In this document: positions 27,001-37,366 of the stretch, one piece after another
Layout: each line of letters opens with the position of its first letter
Position numbering within the stretch: the stretch's first letter is position 1
NCBI RefSeq assembly: GCF_042242105.1
Contig: NC_092028.1
Location: forward strand, 13,253,338-13,317,337
Direction: 5' to 3'
DNA: 64,000 nt
DNA from: Pempheris klunzingeri
Lineage: Eukaryota; Chordata; Actinopteri; Acropomatiformes; Pempheridae
Made by a program: the position numbers and the translations under genes
Notes under the pieces: generated by a model
What the model was told of the DNA's origin: nothing
The model's input: only the letters and a program-made list of their open reading frames with translations
Database searches by the model: none

Positions 27001-30000
27001 AAGAGGCAGTTTTGTGTCGGCTCCCAAAACGGGAATTTCCTTGACCCCGCGGTCATCGTTTTTGTCCAATCCCACTGTTTTGGCTGCCAGTTGTTTTCTG
27101 GCCGATTTACCACATTAAAAGTGATCAGTAACTGTTTTCCAACAGGTTTGGAGGTGGATCAGGCAAAAAAGAGGCAGTTTTGTGTCGGCTCCCAAAACGG
27201 GAATTTCCTTGACCCCGCGGTCATCGTTTTTGTCCAATTCCCCCTCCTCCACTGTTTTGGCTGCCAGTTGTTTTCTGGCCGATTTACCACATTAAAAGTG
27301 ATCAGTAACTGTTTTCCAACAGGTTTGGAGGTGGATCAGGCAAAAAAGAGGCAGTTTTGTGTCGGCTCCCAAAACGGGAATTTCCTTGACCCCGCGGTCA
27401 TCGTTTTTGTCCAATCCCACTGTTTTGGCTGCCAGTTGTTTTCTGGCCGATTTACCACATTAAAAGTGATCAGTAACTGTTTTCCAACAGGTTTGGAGGT
27501 GGATCAGGCAAAAAAGAGGCAGTTTTGTGTCGGCTCCCAAAACGGGAATTTCCTTGACCCCGCGGTCATCGTTTTTGTCCAATCCCACTGTTTTGGCTGC
27601 CAGTTGTTTTCTGGCCGATTTACCACATTAAAAGTGATCAGTAACTGTTTTCCAACAGGTTTGGAGGTGGATCAGGCAAAAAAGAGGCAGTTTTGTGTCG
27701 GCTCCCAAAACGGGAATTTCCTTGACCCCGCGGTCATCGTTTTTGTCCAATTCCCCCTCCTCCACTGTTTTGGCTGCCAGTTGTTTTCTGGCCGATTTAC
27801 CACATTAAAAGTGATCAGTAACTGTTTTCCAACAGGTTTGGAGGTGGATCAGGCAAAAAAGAGGCAGTTTTGTGTCGGCTCCCAAAACGGGAATTTCCTT
27901 GACCCCGCGGTCATCGTTTTTGTCCAATCCCACTGTTTTGGCTGCCAGTTGTTTTCTGGCCGATTTACCACATTAAAAGTGATCAGTAACTGTTTTCCAA
28001 CAGGTTTGGAGGTGGATCAGGCAAAAAAGAGGCAGTTTTGTGTCGGCTCCCAAAACGGGAATTTCCTTGACCCCGCGGTCATCGTTTTTGTCCAATTCCC
28101 CCTCCTCCACTGTTTTGGCTGCCAGTTGTTTTCTGGCCGATTTACCACATTAAAAGTGATCAGTAACTGTTTTCCAACAGGTTTGGAGGTGGATCAGGCA
28201 AAAAAGAGGCAGTTTTGTGTCGGCTCCCAAAACGGGAATTTCCTTGACCCCGCGGTCATCGTTTTTGTCCAATTCCCCCTCCTCCACTGTTTTGGCTGCC
28301 AGTTGTTTTCTGGCCGATTTACCACATTAAAAGTGATCAGTAACTGTTTTCCAACAGGTTTGGAGGTGGATCAGGCAAAAAAGAGGCAGTTTTGTGTCGG
28401 CTCCCAAAACGGGAATTTCCTTGACCCCGCGGTCATCGTTTTTGTCCAATTCCCCCTCCTCCACTGTTTTGGCTGCCAGTTGTTTTCTGGCCGATTTACC
28501 ACATTAAAAGTGATCAGTAACTGTTTTCCAACAGGTTTGGAGGTGGATCAGGCAAAAAAGAGGCAGTTTTGTGTCGGCTCCCAAAACGGGAATTTCCTTG
28601 ACCCCGCGGTCATCGTTTTTGTCCAATTCCCCCTCCTCCACTGTTTTGGCTGCCAGTTGTTTTCTGGCCGATTTACCACATTAAAAGTGATCAGTAACTG
28701 TTTTCCAACAGGTTTGGAGGTGGATCAGGCAAAAAAGAGGCAGTTTTGTGTCGGCTCCCAAAACGGGAATTTCCTTGACCCCGCGGTCATCGTTTTTGTC
28801 CAATCCCACTGTTTTGGCTGCCAGTTGTTTTCTGGCCGATTTACCACATTAAAAGTGATCAGTAACTGTTTTCCAACAGGTTTGGAGGTGGATCAGGCAA
28901 AAAAGAGGCAGTTTTGTGTCGGCTCCCAAAACGGGAATTTCCTTGACCCCGCGGTCATCGTTTTTGTCCAATCCCACTGTTTTGGCTGCCAGTTGTTTTC
29001 TGGCCGATTTACCACATTAAAAGTGATCAGTAACTGTTTTCCAACAGGTTTGGAGGTGGATCAGGCAAAAAAAGAGGCAGTTTTGTGTCGGCTCCCAAAA
29101 CGGGAATTTCCTTGACCCCGCGGTCATCGTTTTTGTCCAATTCCCCCTCCTCCACTGTTTTGGCTGCCAGTTGTTTTCTGGCCGATTTACCACATTAAAA
29201 GTGATCAGTAACTGTTTTCCAACAGGTTTGGAGGTGGATCAGGCAAAAAAGAGGCAGTTTTGTGTCTGCTCCCAAAACGGGAATTTCCTTGACCCCGCGG
29301 TCATCGTTTTTGTCCAATCCCACTGTTTTGGCTGCCAGTTGTTTTCTGGCCGATTTACCACATTAAAAGTGATCAGTAACTGTTTTCCAACAGGTTTGGA
29401 GGTGGATCAGGCAAAAAAGAGGCAGTTTTGTGTCGGCTCCCAAAACGGGAATTTCCTTGACCCCGCGGTCATCGTTTTTGTCCAATTCCCCCTCCTCCAC
29501 TGTTTTGGCTGCCAGTTGTTTTCTGGCCGATTTACCACATTAAAAGTGATCAGTAACTGTTTTCCAACAGGTTTGGAGGTGGATCAGGCAAAAAAGAGGC
29601 AGTTTTGTGTCGGCTCCCAAAACGGGAATTTCCTTGACCCCGCGGTCATCGTTTTTGTCCAATTCCCCCTCCTCCACTGTTTTGGCTGCCAGTTGTTTTC
29701 TGGCCGATTTACCACATTAAAAGTGATCAGTAACTGTTTTCCAACAGGTTTGGAGGTGGATCAGGCAAAAAAGAGGCAGTTTTGTGTCGGCTCCCAAAAC
29801 GGGAATTTCCTTGACCCCGCGGTCATCGTTTTTGTCCAATTCCCCCTCCTCCACTGTTTTGGCTGCCAGTTGTTTTCTGGCCGATTTACCACATTAAAAG
29901 TGATCAGTAACTGTTTTCCAACAGGTTTGGAGGTGGATCAGGCAAAAAAGAGGCAGTTTTGTGTCGGCTCCCAAAACGGGAATTTCCTTGACCCCGCGGT

Positions 30001-30100
30001 CATCGTTTTTGTCCAATTCCCCCTCCTCCACTGTTTTGGCTGCCAGTTGTTTTCTGGCCGATTTACCACATTAAAAGTGATCAGTAACTGTTTTCCAACG
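1..30100. repeat. Satellite DNA array, 171 tandem 177-bp monomers
   Basis: Head-to-tail monomers, each beginning GGTTTGGAGGTGGATCAGGC, run without interruption from the left edge. Counting every variant gives an exact check: 30100 bases plus 33 (summed short deletions) plus 135 (fifteen 9-bp-shorter units) minus 1 (one inserted A) equals 171 x 177. Apart from these indels I saw only two internal substitutions (G>T at 25807 and 29267) and one terminal change (30100). Nearly all length changes lie in the pyrimidine run TTCCCCCTCCTCC near monomer base 93. The monomer carries two short dyads (TGACC-CCGC-GGTCA and TCCAA-CAGGT-TTGGA). The length is typical of teleost centromeric or pericentromeric satellites, but I do not recognise the sequence. 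It is open in one plus frame only because 177 and 168 are multiples of three. Confidence 0.97.
23679..29360. repeat. Satellite sub-array with 168-bp variant monomers in a 5-mer register
   Basis: Here 15 monomers (S, 168 bp) have CAATCCCACTG in place of the longer pyrimidine tract; the other monomers (L) are 177 bp. S junctions lie near 23778, 24476, 24821, 25343, 25688, 26210, 26555, 26723, 27068, 27413, 27581, 27926, 28802, 28970 and 29315. From 24476 the order reads SLSLL, SLSLL, SLSSL, SLSSL, SLLLL, SSLSL. An S therefore opens every fifth monomer, at intervals of 867, 867, 858, 858 and 876 bp. No S monomer occurs among the first 134 units. This is what local segmental duplication of five-monomer blocks would leave, an early higher-order repeat. 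The sub-array also holds the two G>T units and the only +A unit (29067). Confidence 0.9.
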
Positions 30101-30335
30101 GGTTTGGAGGTGATTTAGACAAAAAAAGGAGAGTTCCATGTCGGCTCAAAAAATGAAAAAAAACGTCAAGGGTTTTTCACCTCCTTCCCACACACGCCGA
30201 TTTTGATGACAATTATCTGGTGGCCAATTAACCTTAAAAGTTATCAAGAACTGTTTTCCAAGGTGTTTGGAGGTGATTCAGACAAAAAAGGGGGAGATGC
30301 ATGTTGGCTCAAAAAATGGAAAAAACCTTGACCCC
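30101..30335. repeat. Divergent edge monomers of the satellite
   Basis: One diverged monomer (30101 to about 30261) and the first part of a second (about 30262-30335) follow the homogeneous array. They keep the landmarks GTTTGGAGGTGAT, GTCGGCTCAAAA, TTAAAAGTTATCA and GAACTGTTTTCCAA, but differ at many positions and have lost the pyrimidine tract. The second stops just after CCTTGACCCC, where Gypsy integrase sequence begins. Decayed monomers at the border of a homogenised array are a common pattern for satellites maintained by unequal exchange. Confidence 0.85.
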
Positions 30336-30963
30336 AGGGCCAGCTTGCAAGATTCAAGTCTGAGGGGTAGATCTGCCGCCCTGACCCATACCTTTTGTCC
30401 TGGAGAGTATGTGGGCGCTGGGACCCGGCGCCTATTAGCCTGATAAGCCATCCTCCCAGAGGACCTGAGCAGGGCTGCCTGGGCCTTATTCCAGATCCGT
30501 CTGCACCTCCTGACATGCGCCTGGATGGACAGCACTGCCAGATCCAGCTCCTGGGAAGGAAACGGGGGGGTTGGTAGCCTAGGGAGCATTGAAAGGGGGA
30601 CATCCCCAGAGAGGAGTTTACCAGAGAATTGTGTGCATACTCCATCCAGGGGAGCAATGAACTCCAGGCCGTAGGGTTGTCCGAGGTTGTGCAGCGCAGC
30701 ATCACCTCCAGCGATTGGTTGGTACGCTCAGTCTGCCCGTTGGACTGGGGATGGTAACCTGAAGTCAGGCTGACTGTAGCACCTAAAGAAGAGCAAAAGG
30801 CTTTCCATAGTTCAGAGGTGAACTGTGGACCGCAGTCAGAAACAATGTCACTAGGAATACCATGTAATCTGAAAACCTGGTCCACCAGGATGTCCGCTGT
30901 CTTCTTGGCAGTGGGTAGACCGGGTTGGGCAACAAAATGGGCTGCCTTAGAGAACCGGTCCAC
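30336..30963 (-). pseudogene. Gypsy integrase catalytic domain, truncated C-terminal domain
   Basis: The frame begins at [12 protein letters not shown] and shows [12 protein letters not shown] (second catalytic aspartate) and [15 protein letters not shown] (catalytic glutamate) of a D,D-35-E integrase. Frame moves near 30590 into the C-terminal domain ([19 protein letters not shown]). The last Gypsy-like residues are about KLA; beyond that the frame translates satellite DNA, so the C-terminal domain is cut by the junction at 30335/30336. Confidence 0.88.
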
Positions 30964-30971
30964 GATGGTAA

Positions 30972-31715
30972 CTACAGTCGTGAACCCATCAGAAGGAGGC
31001 AGACGAAATCAATGGCAATATGTGACCAGGGTCTAGAGGGAACAGGTAGTGGTTGCAGGAGACCGGAGACTGGCCGAGTGGAGGTCTTGTTCCTGGCGCA
31101 GCTGGTACAGGCTGACACAAATTCCCGTGTGTCGTGACTCATGGTGGGCCACCAAAAGCGCTGCCGGAGGACCTCCAAGGTTCTGGCGAATCCTGGATGG
31201 CAGGTGAGTCGAGAGGAATGGGCCCACAGCAGAACTCTGGGGCACACCGCTTCAGGGACAAACAATGAGTTACCAGGGCCTCCACCGGGATCGGGTTGGA
31301 GCTCCTGAGCCTGACAGACTAGGTCCTCCACCTCCCAGGTCAGGGATGCCACCAAGCAGGATTTAGGGAGGATGGGTTCAGGCTCTGACAGCTCTTCCTC
31401 CCCAGAATGCTGTTGTGAAAGTGCGTCAGGTTTCACATTCCTGGACCCGGGCCGATAGGAGAGGGTAAATCGGAACCTGCCGAAAAACAGTGTCCACCGA
31501 GCCTGTCGGGGATTCAGGCGCTTGGCAGAGTGTATATACTCCAAGTTCTTGTGATCTGTCCAAACAATGAACGGTTGCTCCGCCCCCTCTAGCCAGTGCC
31601 TCCATTCCTCTAACGCCAGCTTAACTGCAAGCAGCTCCCGATTCCCCATGTCGTAATTCCTCTCAGTAGGGGAGTCTGTGGGAGAAGAAGGCACAGGGGT
31701 GCAGTTTGTTATCAA
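30972..31715 (-). pseudogene. Gypsy RNase H and integrase zinc-binding domain remnant
   Basis: RNase H sequence is visible as [19 protein letters not shown] and [19 protein letters not shown]. It is followed by the linker and then the integrase HHCC finger ([11 protein letters not shown], then CTSCARNK). The frame is lost just after HIAIDFV, where the integrase catalytic domain continues in another frame. Confidence 0.87.
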
Positions 31716-31792
31716 GGGGAGAACGTTGGGATAAGATGGCGCCTACCCCAGAGTCAGAAGCATTCACTTCAACAATGAACTGGAGGCTGGTG

Positions 31793-32505
31793 TTAGGCTG
31801 CATTAAAATGGGAGCAGAGACAAATCGCCGTTTGAGTCCTAAAAAAGCCTGCCTCAGGAGTCCATTCGAAGGTCCGGGAGGTAGAAGTCAGGGCTGTGAG
31901 GGGGGCAGCCACCTTGCCGTAGTCTCTGATAAAACGTCGATAAAAGTTAGCAAACCCAAGGAAGCGCTGCAGCTGTTTGCGGCTCTCGGGTCGAGGCCAC
32001 TCCTGAACAGCCACGACCTTGGCCGGGTCCATGCGGACCGCCCCCTGAGAAATAATATAACCTAGAAATGAAACAGAGGTTGCATGAAACTCACATTTCT
32101 CAGGTTTAACATACAAGCGGTTCTTTAGCAAGCGCTCCAACACTGCCCGGACATGCTGTGTGTGTTCCTCAGGAGACCTGGAGAAAATCAAAATATCATC
32201 AAGATAAACAAACACAAAGCGGTTCAACATGTCACGCAGGACATCATTAATCAGGGCCTGGAACACAGCTGGGGCATTAGTTAGACCAAAAGGCATCACC
32301 GAGTACTCAAAGTGTCCGAGTGGGGTGTTAAAAGCAGTCTTCCACTCATCCCCCTCACTGAGGTCCAGTTTAGTAAAAATGGTGGAGCCATGAAGGGGAG
32401 TGAAGGCGGAACTAATGAGGGGCAGAGGGTACTTGTTTTTGACCGTAATATTGTTTAGGCCCCGATAGTCAATACACGGTCTCGGTGTGCCGTCCTTCTG
32501 CCCCT
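31793..32505 (-). pseudogene. Gypsy reverse transcriptase remnant
   Basis: Motifs appear in order: DYRGLNN, TKLDL (motif A aspartate), [13 protein letters not shown], then [10 protein letters not shown] with the catalytic YLDD box, GYIIS and [11 protein letters not shown]. Immediately after TKLDL about ten residues that normally follow motif A are missing, and the sequence resumes at [13 protein letters not shown] frameshift separates this part from RNase H near 31715-31793. The enzyme could not be active. Confidence 0.88.
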
Positions 32506-32569
32506 ACTGGGGACGAAGAGGGTCGGATGAGACCTGCAGCCAGGGAGTCCCGGATGTAATCCCCCTCTG

Positions 32570-33195
32570 TTAGGGCTTAGAGAGGTTATAGAGACGACTG
32601 TGAGGAAGGGTTGCGCCAGGAAGTAAGTCTATAGCACAATTATACGGTCGATGAGGGGGGAGAGAGAGTGCACGGTCTTTGCTAAACACCTGAGCCAAAC
32701 TATGATACTCCATGGGAACAGAAGAAAGGTCTATGGGCTCAGTGTGTGGGACAGAGTTAGGGCTAGCTGGGGTCAGGGCAGAATGGAGACAGTTAGCAGA
32801 GCAATTCACACCCCATGATACCACCTCCCTTCGAGACCAGTCAATATGAGGGTTGTGGATAGTTAGCCATGGGTACCCCAATACTAAAGGTGGGTTAGAG
32901 CGTTCAAGTACATGAAAACTGTGATTACCTGCCAGGACCAGAGTGACTGGCTCAGTGATGGAAGTAACCTGAGCCAGAGATGTTCCGGTTAAGCCCCAAG
33001 CTGGGGTAGGTGACGGGAGAGGCTGAGTACTGATTCGTAATTGGGTGGCAAGATGGGCATCAATGAAACTCTCCTCTGCCCCTGAATCAACTAGGGCAAT
33101 AACAGGGACAGACTGGGAGTTCCAACAAAGGGAAGCAGGGAGTAGTAATCTTTTGGGGGATGTAATCGAAGTCTGACTCACCTGTACTCCCCCAG
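32570..33195 (-). pseudogene. Gypsy aspartic protease and linker remnant
   Basis: The minus frame carries VIALVDSGAEESFID, the retropepsin active-site loop (D-S-G), followed by HFVL-like strands and VLGYPWLTIHNPHIDW, the conserved segment between protease and RT in Ty3/Gypsy Pol. It ends in the pre-RT linker (SLPPHRPYNCAIDLLPGA). The frame is open across this stretch, but both ends run into frameshifts relative to Gag and RT. Confidence 0.85.
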
Positions 33196-34050
33196 TTACG
33201 GGTGAGCCACTTCTTTTACCGGACGGGATGGGCAGGTTGCCAGATAATGTCCCATGGTCCCACAATAAAGACAAGCCTTGGTAGCCAACCGGTGTCGGCG
33301 CTCCTGGGCAGTGAGCCTGGTCCTCCCAATCTGCATGGGCTCTGGGTCCGGGCTGCGAGACCGAGCGGCTGCTGGAGGATGGCTGACAGGAACCGCTGGA
33401 CAGTTCCCCGTCGTGGTCCCCCGTTGCTCCTTCAGGCGGTTATCCAGACGAATGGAGGTCGAGACTAGCTGGTCCAGCGAGGAGGAGTTCGGCTGGGACA
33501 CAAGCTCGTCTTTCAGGACCTAACCTGAGTCCCCTGTAGAAGGCGCCCTGGAGCGCGACATCATTCCAGCTGCTCTCCGCCGCTAGTGTCCGGAACTCCA
33601 CAGCGTATTCAGCAACGCTGCGGGTGCCCTGGCGGATCGAGGTCAGGCGAATGCTGGCGTCCTTGCCCCTGACCGGATGGTCAAACAGCTTCTTGAATTC
33701 GGAAACAAAGGTCAAGTATGAGTTACAAAGTTCCGACTTGCTTTCCCAAACGGCAGTCCCCCATTCATGCGCTGGTCCCTTAAGCAGACTGAGCAATATG
33801 CTATCTTGGCTCGCTCGGACGCATAAGAGAGGGGCTGCATCTCGAATACCAGAGAAACTTGAGTCAAAAACGCCCGGCACAAGTCCAATTCACCTGCGTA
33901 TCTCTAACCGAAGGCCCCCGTACTCCAGCCACCGGGGCCGCAGAGGCCGCCAGGACCGCGGCAGCCTCCGCGGGTGGCGCCGGGGAGAGAGGCGGGTTCG
34001 CTACTAGGGGCGTGACGAGAGATAAAGTCAGACAGGGCGGAAACCTGACC
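33196..34050 (-). pseudogene. Gypsy gag remnant with zinc knuckle
   Basis: Capsid-like Gag sequence lies in two overlapping minus frames (33440-33880 and 33196-33501). One stretch contains VAEYAVEFRTLAAESSWND, typical of the Gypsy capsid helices. The other ends in a CCHC knuckle, CLYCGTMGHYLATC (C-x2-C-x4-H-x4-C), preceded by the DPEPMQIGRTRLT segment seen in fish Gypsy Gags. At least two frameshifts separate the N-terminal, capsid and knuckle segments. The N-terminus is lost or unrecognisable at the junction near 34050. Confidence 0.85.
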
Positions 34051-34065
34051 AGACAACAACACCCA

Positions 34066-35765
34066 GCACACAGTTTGGACAGACTCTAAAGTTGTCCTGG
34101 AATACTTAAATAATGAAGCAAGACGTTTTCACACATTCGTTGCGAACAGAGTGCAGAAGATTCGCAACAGCACAAGGCCTGAGCAATGGTTTTATGTTTC
34201 CACCAATGAAAACCTTGCAGACAATGCGTCCAGGGGAACAACAGTGGATGAACTGCTGTCATCTAAGTGGTTCGTGGGTCCTCGGTTCCTGTGGGAAAGG
34301 GATATTTATCCTCCAGCAAAGGAAACTATGGAACTTCCAATTGGAGACCCAGAAGTTAAAAAGGTTCAAACATTGCAAACAGTGACTTCAAAAGTGAGTC
34401 TTACTGACCGCCTGGTAAAGTTTTCATCATGGTCTCAGGCTGTTAGTGCTGTGGCACGTCTCAGAAGGAGACTCGTAAAGGACAAGTTGAATGTGCACTC
34501 TACTGTGAGTGAACAACAAAACGCATATCAGGAAGAATTTAAGACTCTAAGCAAAGAGAATCAGCTACCAAGGAACAACAAGCTATATCATCTTGATGTC
34601 TTTTCAGACAGAGATGGTGTGCTCAAGGTTGGTGGAAGACTACGCTGCTCAAATCTTCCCAGCTCATTCAAACAACCCACAGTCATTCCCAGACAGCATC
34701 ATATCACAAAACTGATAATTGCACATTGCCATAAAAGGGTTAAACACCAGGGTAAGGGCTTCACCATCAATGAAATCCGATCCAGTGGCTATTGGATCCC
34801 AGGATTAAGTCGGTGTGTTACATCTTACATTCGCCAGTGTGTGGTTTGTCGGAAACTAAGGAGGCCTGTGGAAGGACAGAAAATGAGCGATCTCCCAAGA
34901 GAAGGGATGGAACCCTCTCCACCCTTTACATACTGTGGCATGGATTATTTTGGTCCATTCCCGACTAAACAAGGACGAAAGGAACACAAAAGATATGGTC
35001 TGCTCTTTACATGCTTGTATTCTCGTGCCATTCATGTTGAGATGTTAGAGGATCTGTCAACAGGTGCTTTCATTAATGGCCTACGCTGCTTTATTGCATT
35101 AAGAGGCTTAGTCAGACAAATTAAGTGTGATCAGGGTACCAATTTTGTAGGTGCCAAAAATGAACTGAATGCAGCACTCCAGGAAGTTGATGCAGAGAGA
35201 CTGACAACTTTTCTTGCAGAAAGACAATGTGATTTTGTCTTTAACGCACCTCATGCAAGTCATGCAGGTGGAGTATGGGAGCGACAGATAAGGACCGTAA
35301 GAAATGTTCTCAAGTCTACACTCTCACTTTCTCCGGGTAGACTTAATGACACTTCCCTAAGGACTTTATTGTATGAGGTTGCTGCAATCGTGAACAGTCG
35401 CCCTCTTACAACGGATAACCTGGACGATCCAAACAGTTTGGAACCACTCACTCCTAATCACCTCCTCACCATGAAAGCCACCACTGCATTACCTCCCCCA
35501 GGCAAGTTTGTGATAGAGGATCTATATGGACAAAAAAGATGGCGCAGGTGCAATATCTGGCCGAACAGTTTTGGAGTTGTTGGAGGAAATAGTATCTCCA
35601 TAACATCACAACCAGACAGAGATGGCACTCACCTAAGAGAAATATTCAAGCAGGTGACACAGTGATGGACACGGATGAAACACAACCAAGATCTGTGTGG
35701 AAACTGGGAAGAGTCTCAGAGGTTGTGTTGGATAAAGATGGACTCGTTAGGAGAGTCCACTAGTA
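34066..35765 (+). pseudogene. BEL/Pao pol 3' fragment (RNase H end and integrase)
   Basis: The plus frame opens within BEL/Pao RNase H (VWTDSKVVLEYLNNEARR) and runs through ENLADNASRG. It then carries the integrase: an HHCC finger (IIAHCHKRVKHQGKG, CVVCRKLRR) and a D,D,E catalytic core (YCGMDYFGPF, CDQGTNFVGAKNEL, ASHAGGVWERQIRTVR). It ends in the BEL-specific region NSRPLTTDNLDD, LEPLTPNHLL, ALPPPGKF. The reading frame is open from before 34151 to about 35540. After GQKRWRR a frameshift and an in-frame stop break the last ~60 residues, whose traces reach the TAG near 35765. Gag, protease, RT and LTRs are absent, so this is a 5'-truncated dead copy, not a host gene. Confidence 0.92.
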
Positions 35766-37366
35766 AGCACTTAAATTCAGCCTTGTAAATCTAATATAAG
35801 TGAATGTTTAGCAGCTGGATAGCATATTTCTTGCCTGAAATTCCCTCACTAACAGCTCTTGGTGGATGGGAGAAATGTGCATACCTTTCTGAAACGTCTC
35901 TGTTCATACAACGGTCAGCGCCTTGCATTGTGGTACGCAGTAGGTCAAGTAGACTGGTCCCATGCATGCTGCAGACTTTGCTTTTGGTTGCAAACCGTAT
36001 AACACAGACTACATTTTGGCCTATTCAATACAAACTGCCAGCATAGTATGGTAATGGTATGGTAGTATAGTATAACACAACAAATACAGATTTTTGGCAA
36101 CAACAATGAACCAGTTTTCCACTGCACATCTTTTCAAAACAACAACAATAAAGTACTACCTGTGCAAAATAACAAAAACAAGTGCAGGTATTTGCCAAGA
36201 AATATTTTGTCTTTTCATTTCTGTGGGCACAAGTCACTGAATCAGTGTAACTGGATGCAATTAACCTGTTGTCCTCTGAACCTCTTTTCAAAACAATAAC
36301 AAATCAAGATAAATGTGTGCACAAAACCAAGTTGTGATGGCTCAGGTCACTGTACTCAAAACAATAACAAAGGTTCAATATTTACAAACAAAAAGTGCAG
36401 GTATCTACGTTACCATCATCCCACTTTGTCTTCTTTGAATCTGAAGCATCTCCTCTTTTTATCTTCGATCCTGTGATATATTTATCCATTTTCCAAACCT
36501 GGATATCAGCCTCACAACAGATGGGACATCCAAGCTCCACAGGCTGCCCTACAACCAATCAGACAGACAGACAGACAACCATGATTTTTAATATGTTAAG
36601 GCAGAAAAGCCATGAGGGCCCTGGAAAAGAAAAAAAGAGCTTAAAGTATGTTCACACACACCCAGACAAACCCACACCCCATCCTCAGATCCACTCCCTC
36701 CTCTGGCATGCGGCTGGTTGTTGGAGTAGCATTTAATTAATTCTGTCAGAAAAGGTTAAGAAAAAGAAGAGAGAAAAGGGGGAACAAAATTAAAGACACT
36801 GACAAAGGGAGAGACTCTCCATTTGCCAACTAAAAAACAATGCATTTCACTAAAGCAATTTAGTTTAGCATTACTCTGGAGACAACTGAACCTTGCATTC
36901 CTGAACACTCGTTTGGCCAAATTTTGACTGTGTTTGCATGCTAAAGACGAGGGCTAGTGTGGGGTAAGGTGCTGTAAGTCTTCACATGTGCTATAACCCT
37001 GCAGCAGGTCATAAAAACAACACAGCACACTGCTTTAAGGAAAACACTTTCTGGATATCTCTTCTCACAGGTTGCTCCATCAAACCCAAAGCCAGGTGGT
37101 GAATCTCCTCTAAGTATTCAACACCTGCAGAGAGGTGCAGGAGAAGACTTGTACATAGGTGTGAGCATATATCACAAACAGCTTTTCAACACAGATTCCT
37201 CTGCATAAGTGCAGCATGACTGACATGCGTTATGAGAGAGGACTCAGACTTTCACAGAGATTTTTAATGCTCCACACCCCAAGATGACAATAACACTGTA
37301 TCTGCAGGGGCTGATAAGGTCATAGACTACCACACACAGACCTGAACCTTCTGTTTATTGGTGTGA
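35766..37366. other. Non-coding stretch after the BEL fragment; possible retroelement remains
   Basis: I find no gene. The first part could include BEL 3' untranslated or LTR sequence, but no terminal pair exists to test it. Around 36060-36400 there are several scattered AAAACAATAACAA-like motifs and repeated phrases (GTGCAGGTATTT, GTGCAGGTATCT), suggesting an old internally repetitive element. A short CAGA run lies near 36557-36580. The rest is unremarkable AT-rich DNA. Confidence 0.5.

Larger units (their letters stand above)
30336..34050 (-). mobile_element. Degenerate Ty3/Gypsy LTR retrotransposon, truncated at both ends
   Basis: Reading the minus strand from about 34050 downward gives Gag, aspartic protease, reverse transcriptase, RNase H, then the zinc-binding, catalytic and start of the C-terminal domain of integrase, the Ty3/Gypsy order. 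Several frameshifts separate the blocks, and part of RT is deleted, so the copy is dead. The 3' end stops inside the integrase C-terminal domain (after [12 protein letters not shown]) at the satellite border, so no chromodomain and no 3' LTR are present. The Gag end stops near 34050 where BEL/Pao sequence begins, so no 5' LTR is present either. The family resembles common fish Gypsy elements. Confidence 0.92.

Noticed and set aside
1-30100. CRISPR-like array
   Set aside because: There are no spacers. The whole 177-bp unit is repeated, and the context is vertebrate.
4-30118. Very long plus-strand open frames (up to 2445 codons) with a 59-residue repeat
   Set aside because: They arise only because 177 and 168 are multiples of three. 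Most other indels in the array break the frame, frames end at each, starts rely on TTG or GTG, and there is no sign of selection for frame.
30101-30340. Satellite derived from the Gypsy LTR or 3' untranslated region
   Set aside because: No Gypsy-like sequence was found in the monomer, and the join falls in the middle of integrase coding sequence. A chance junction is simpler, though I cannot search full-length copies.
30244-33880. Functional Gypsy element
   Set aside because: Several frameshifts, a deletion after RT motif A, a cut integrase and no LTRs.
34151-35665. 504-codon frame as a host gene
   Set aside because: It is BEL/Pao integrase with a frame break near its end and no other pol domains upstream; a truncated retroelement.
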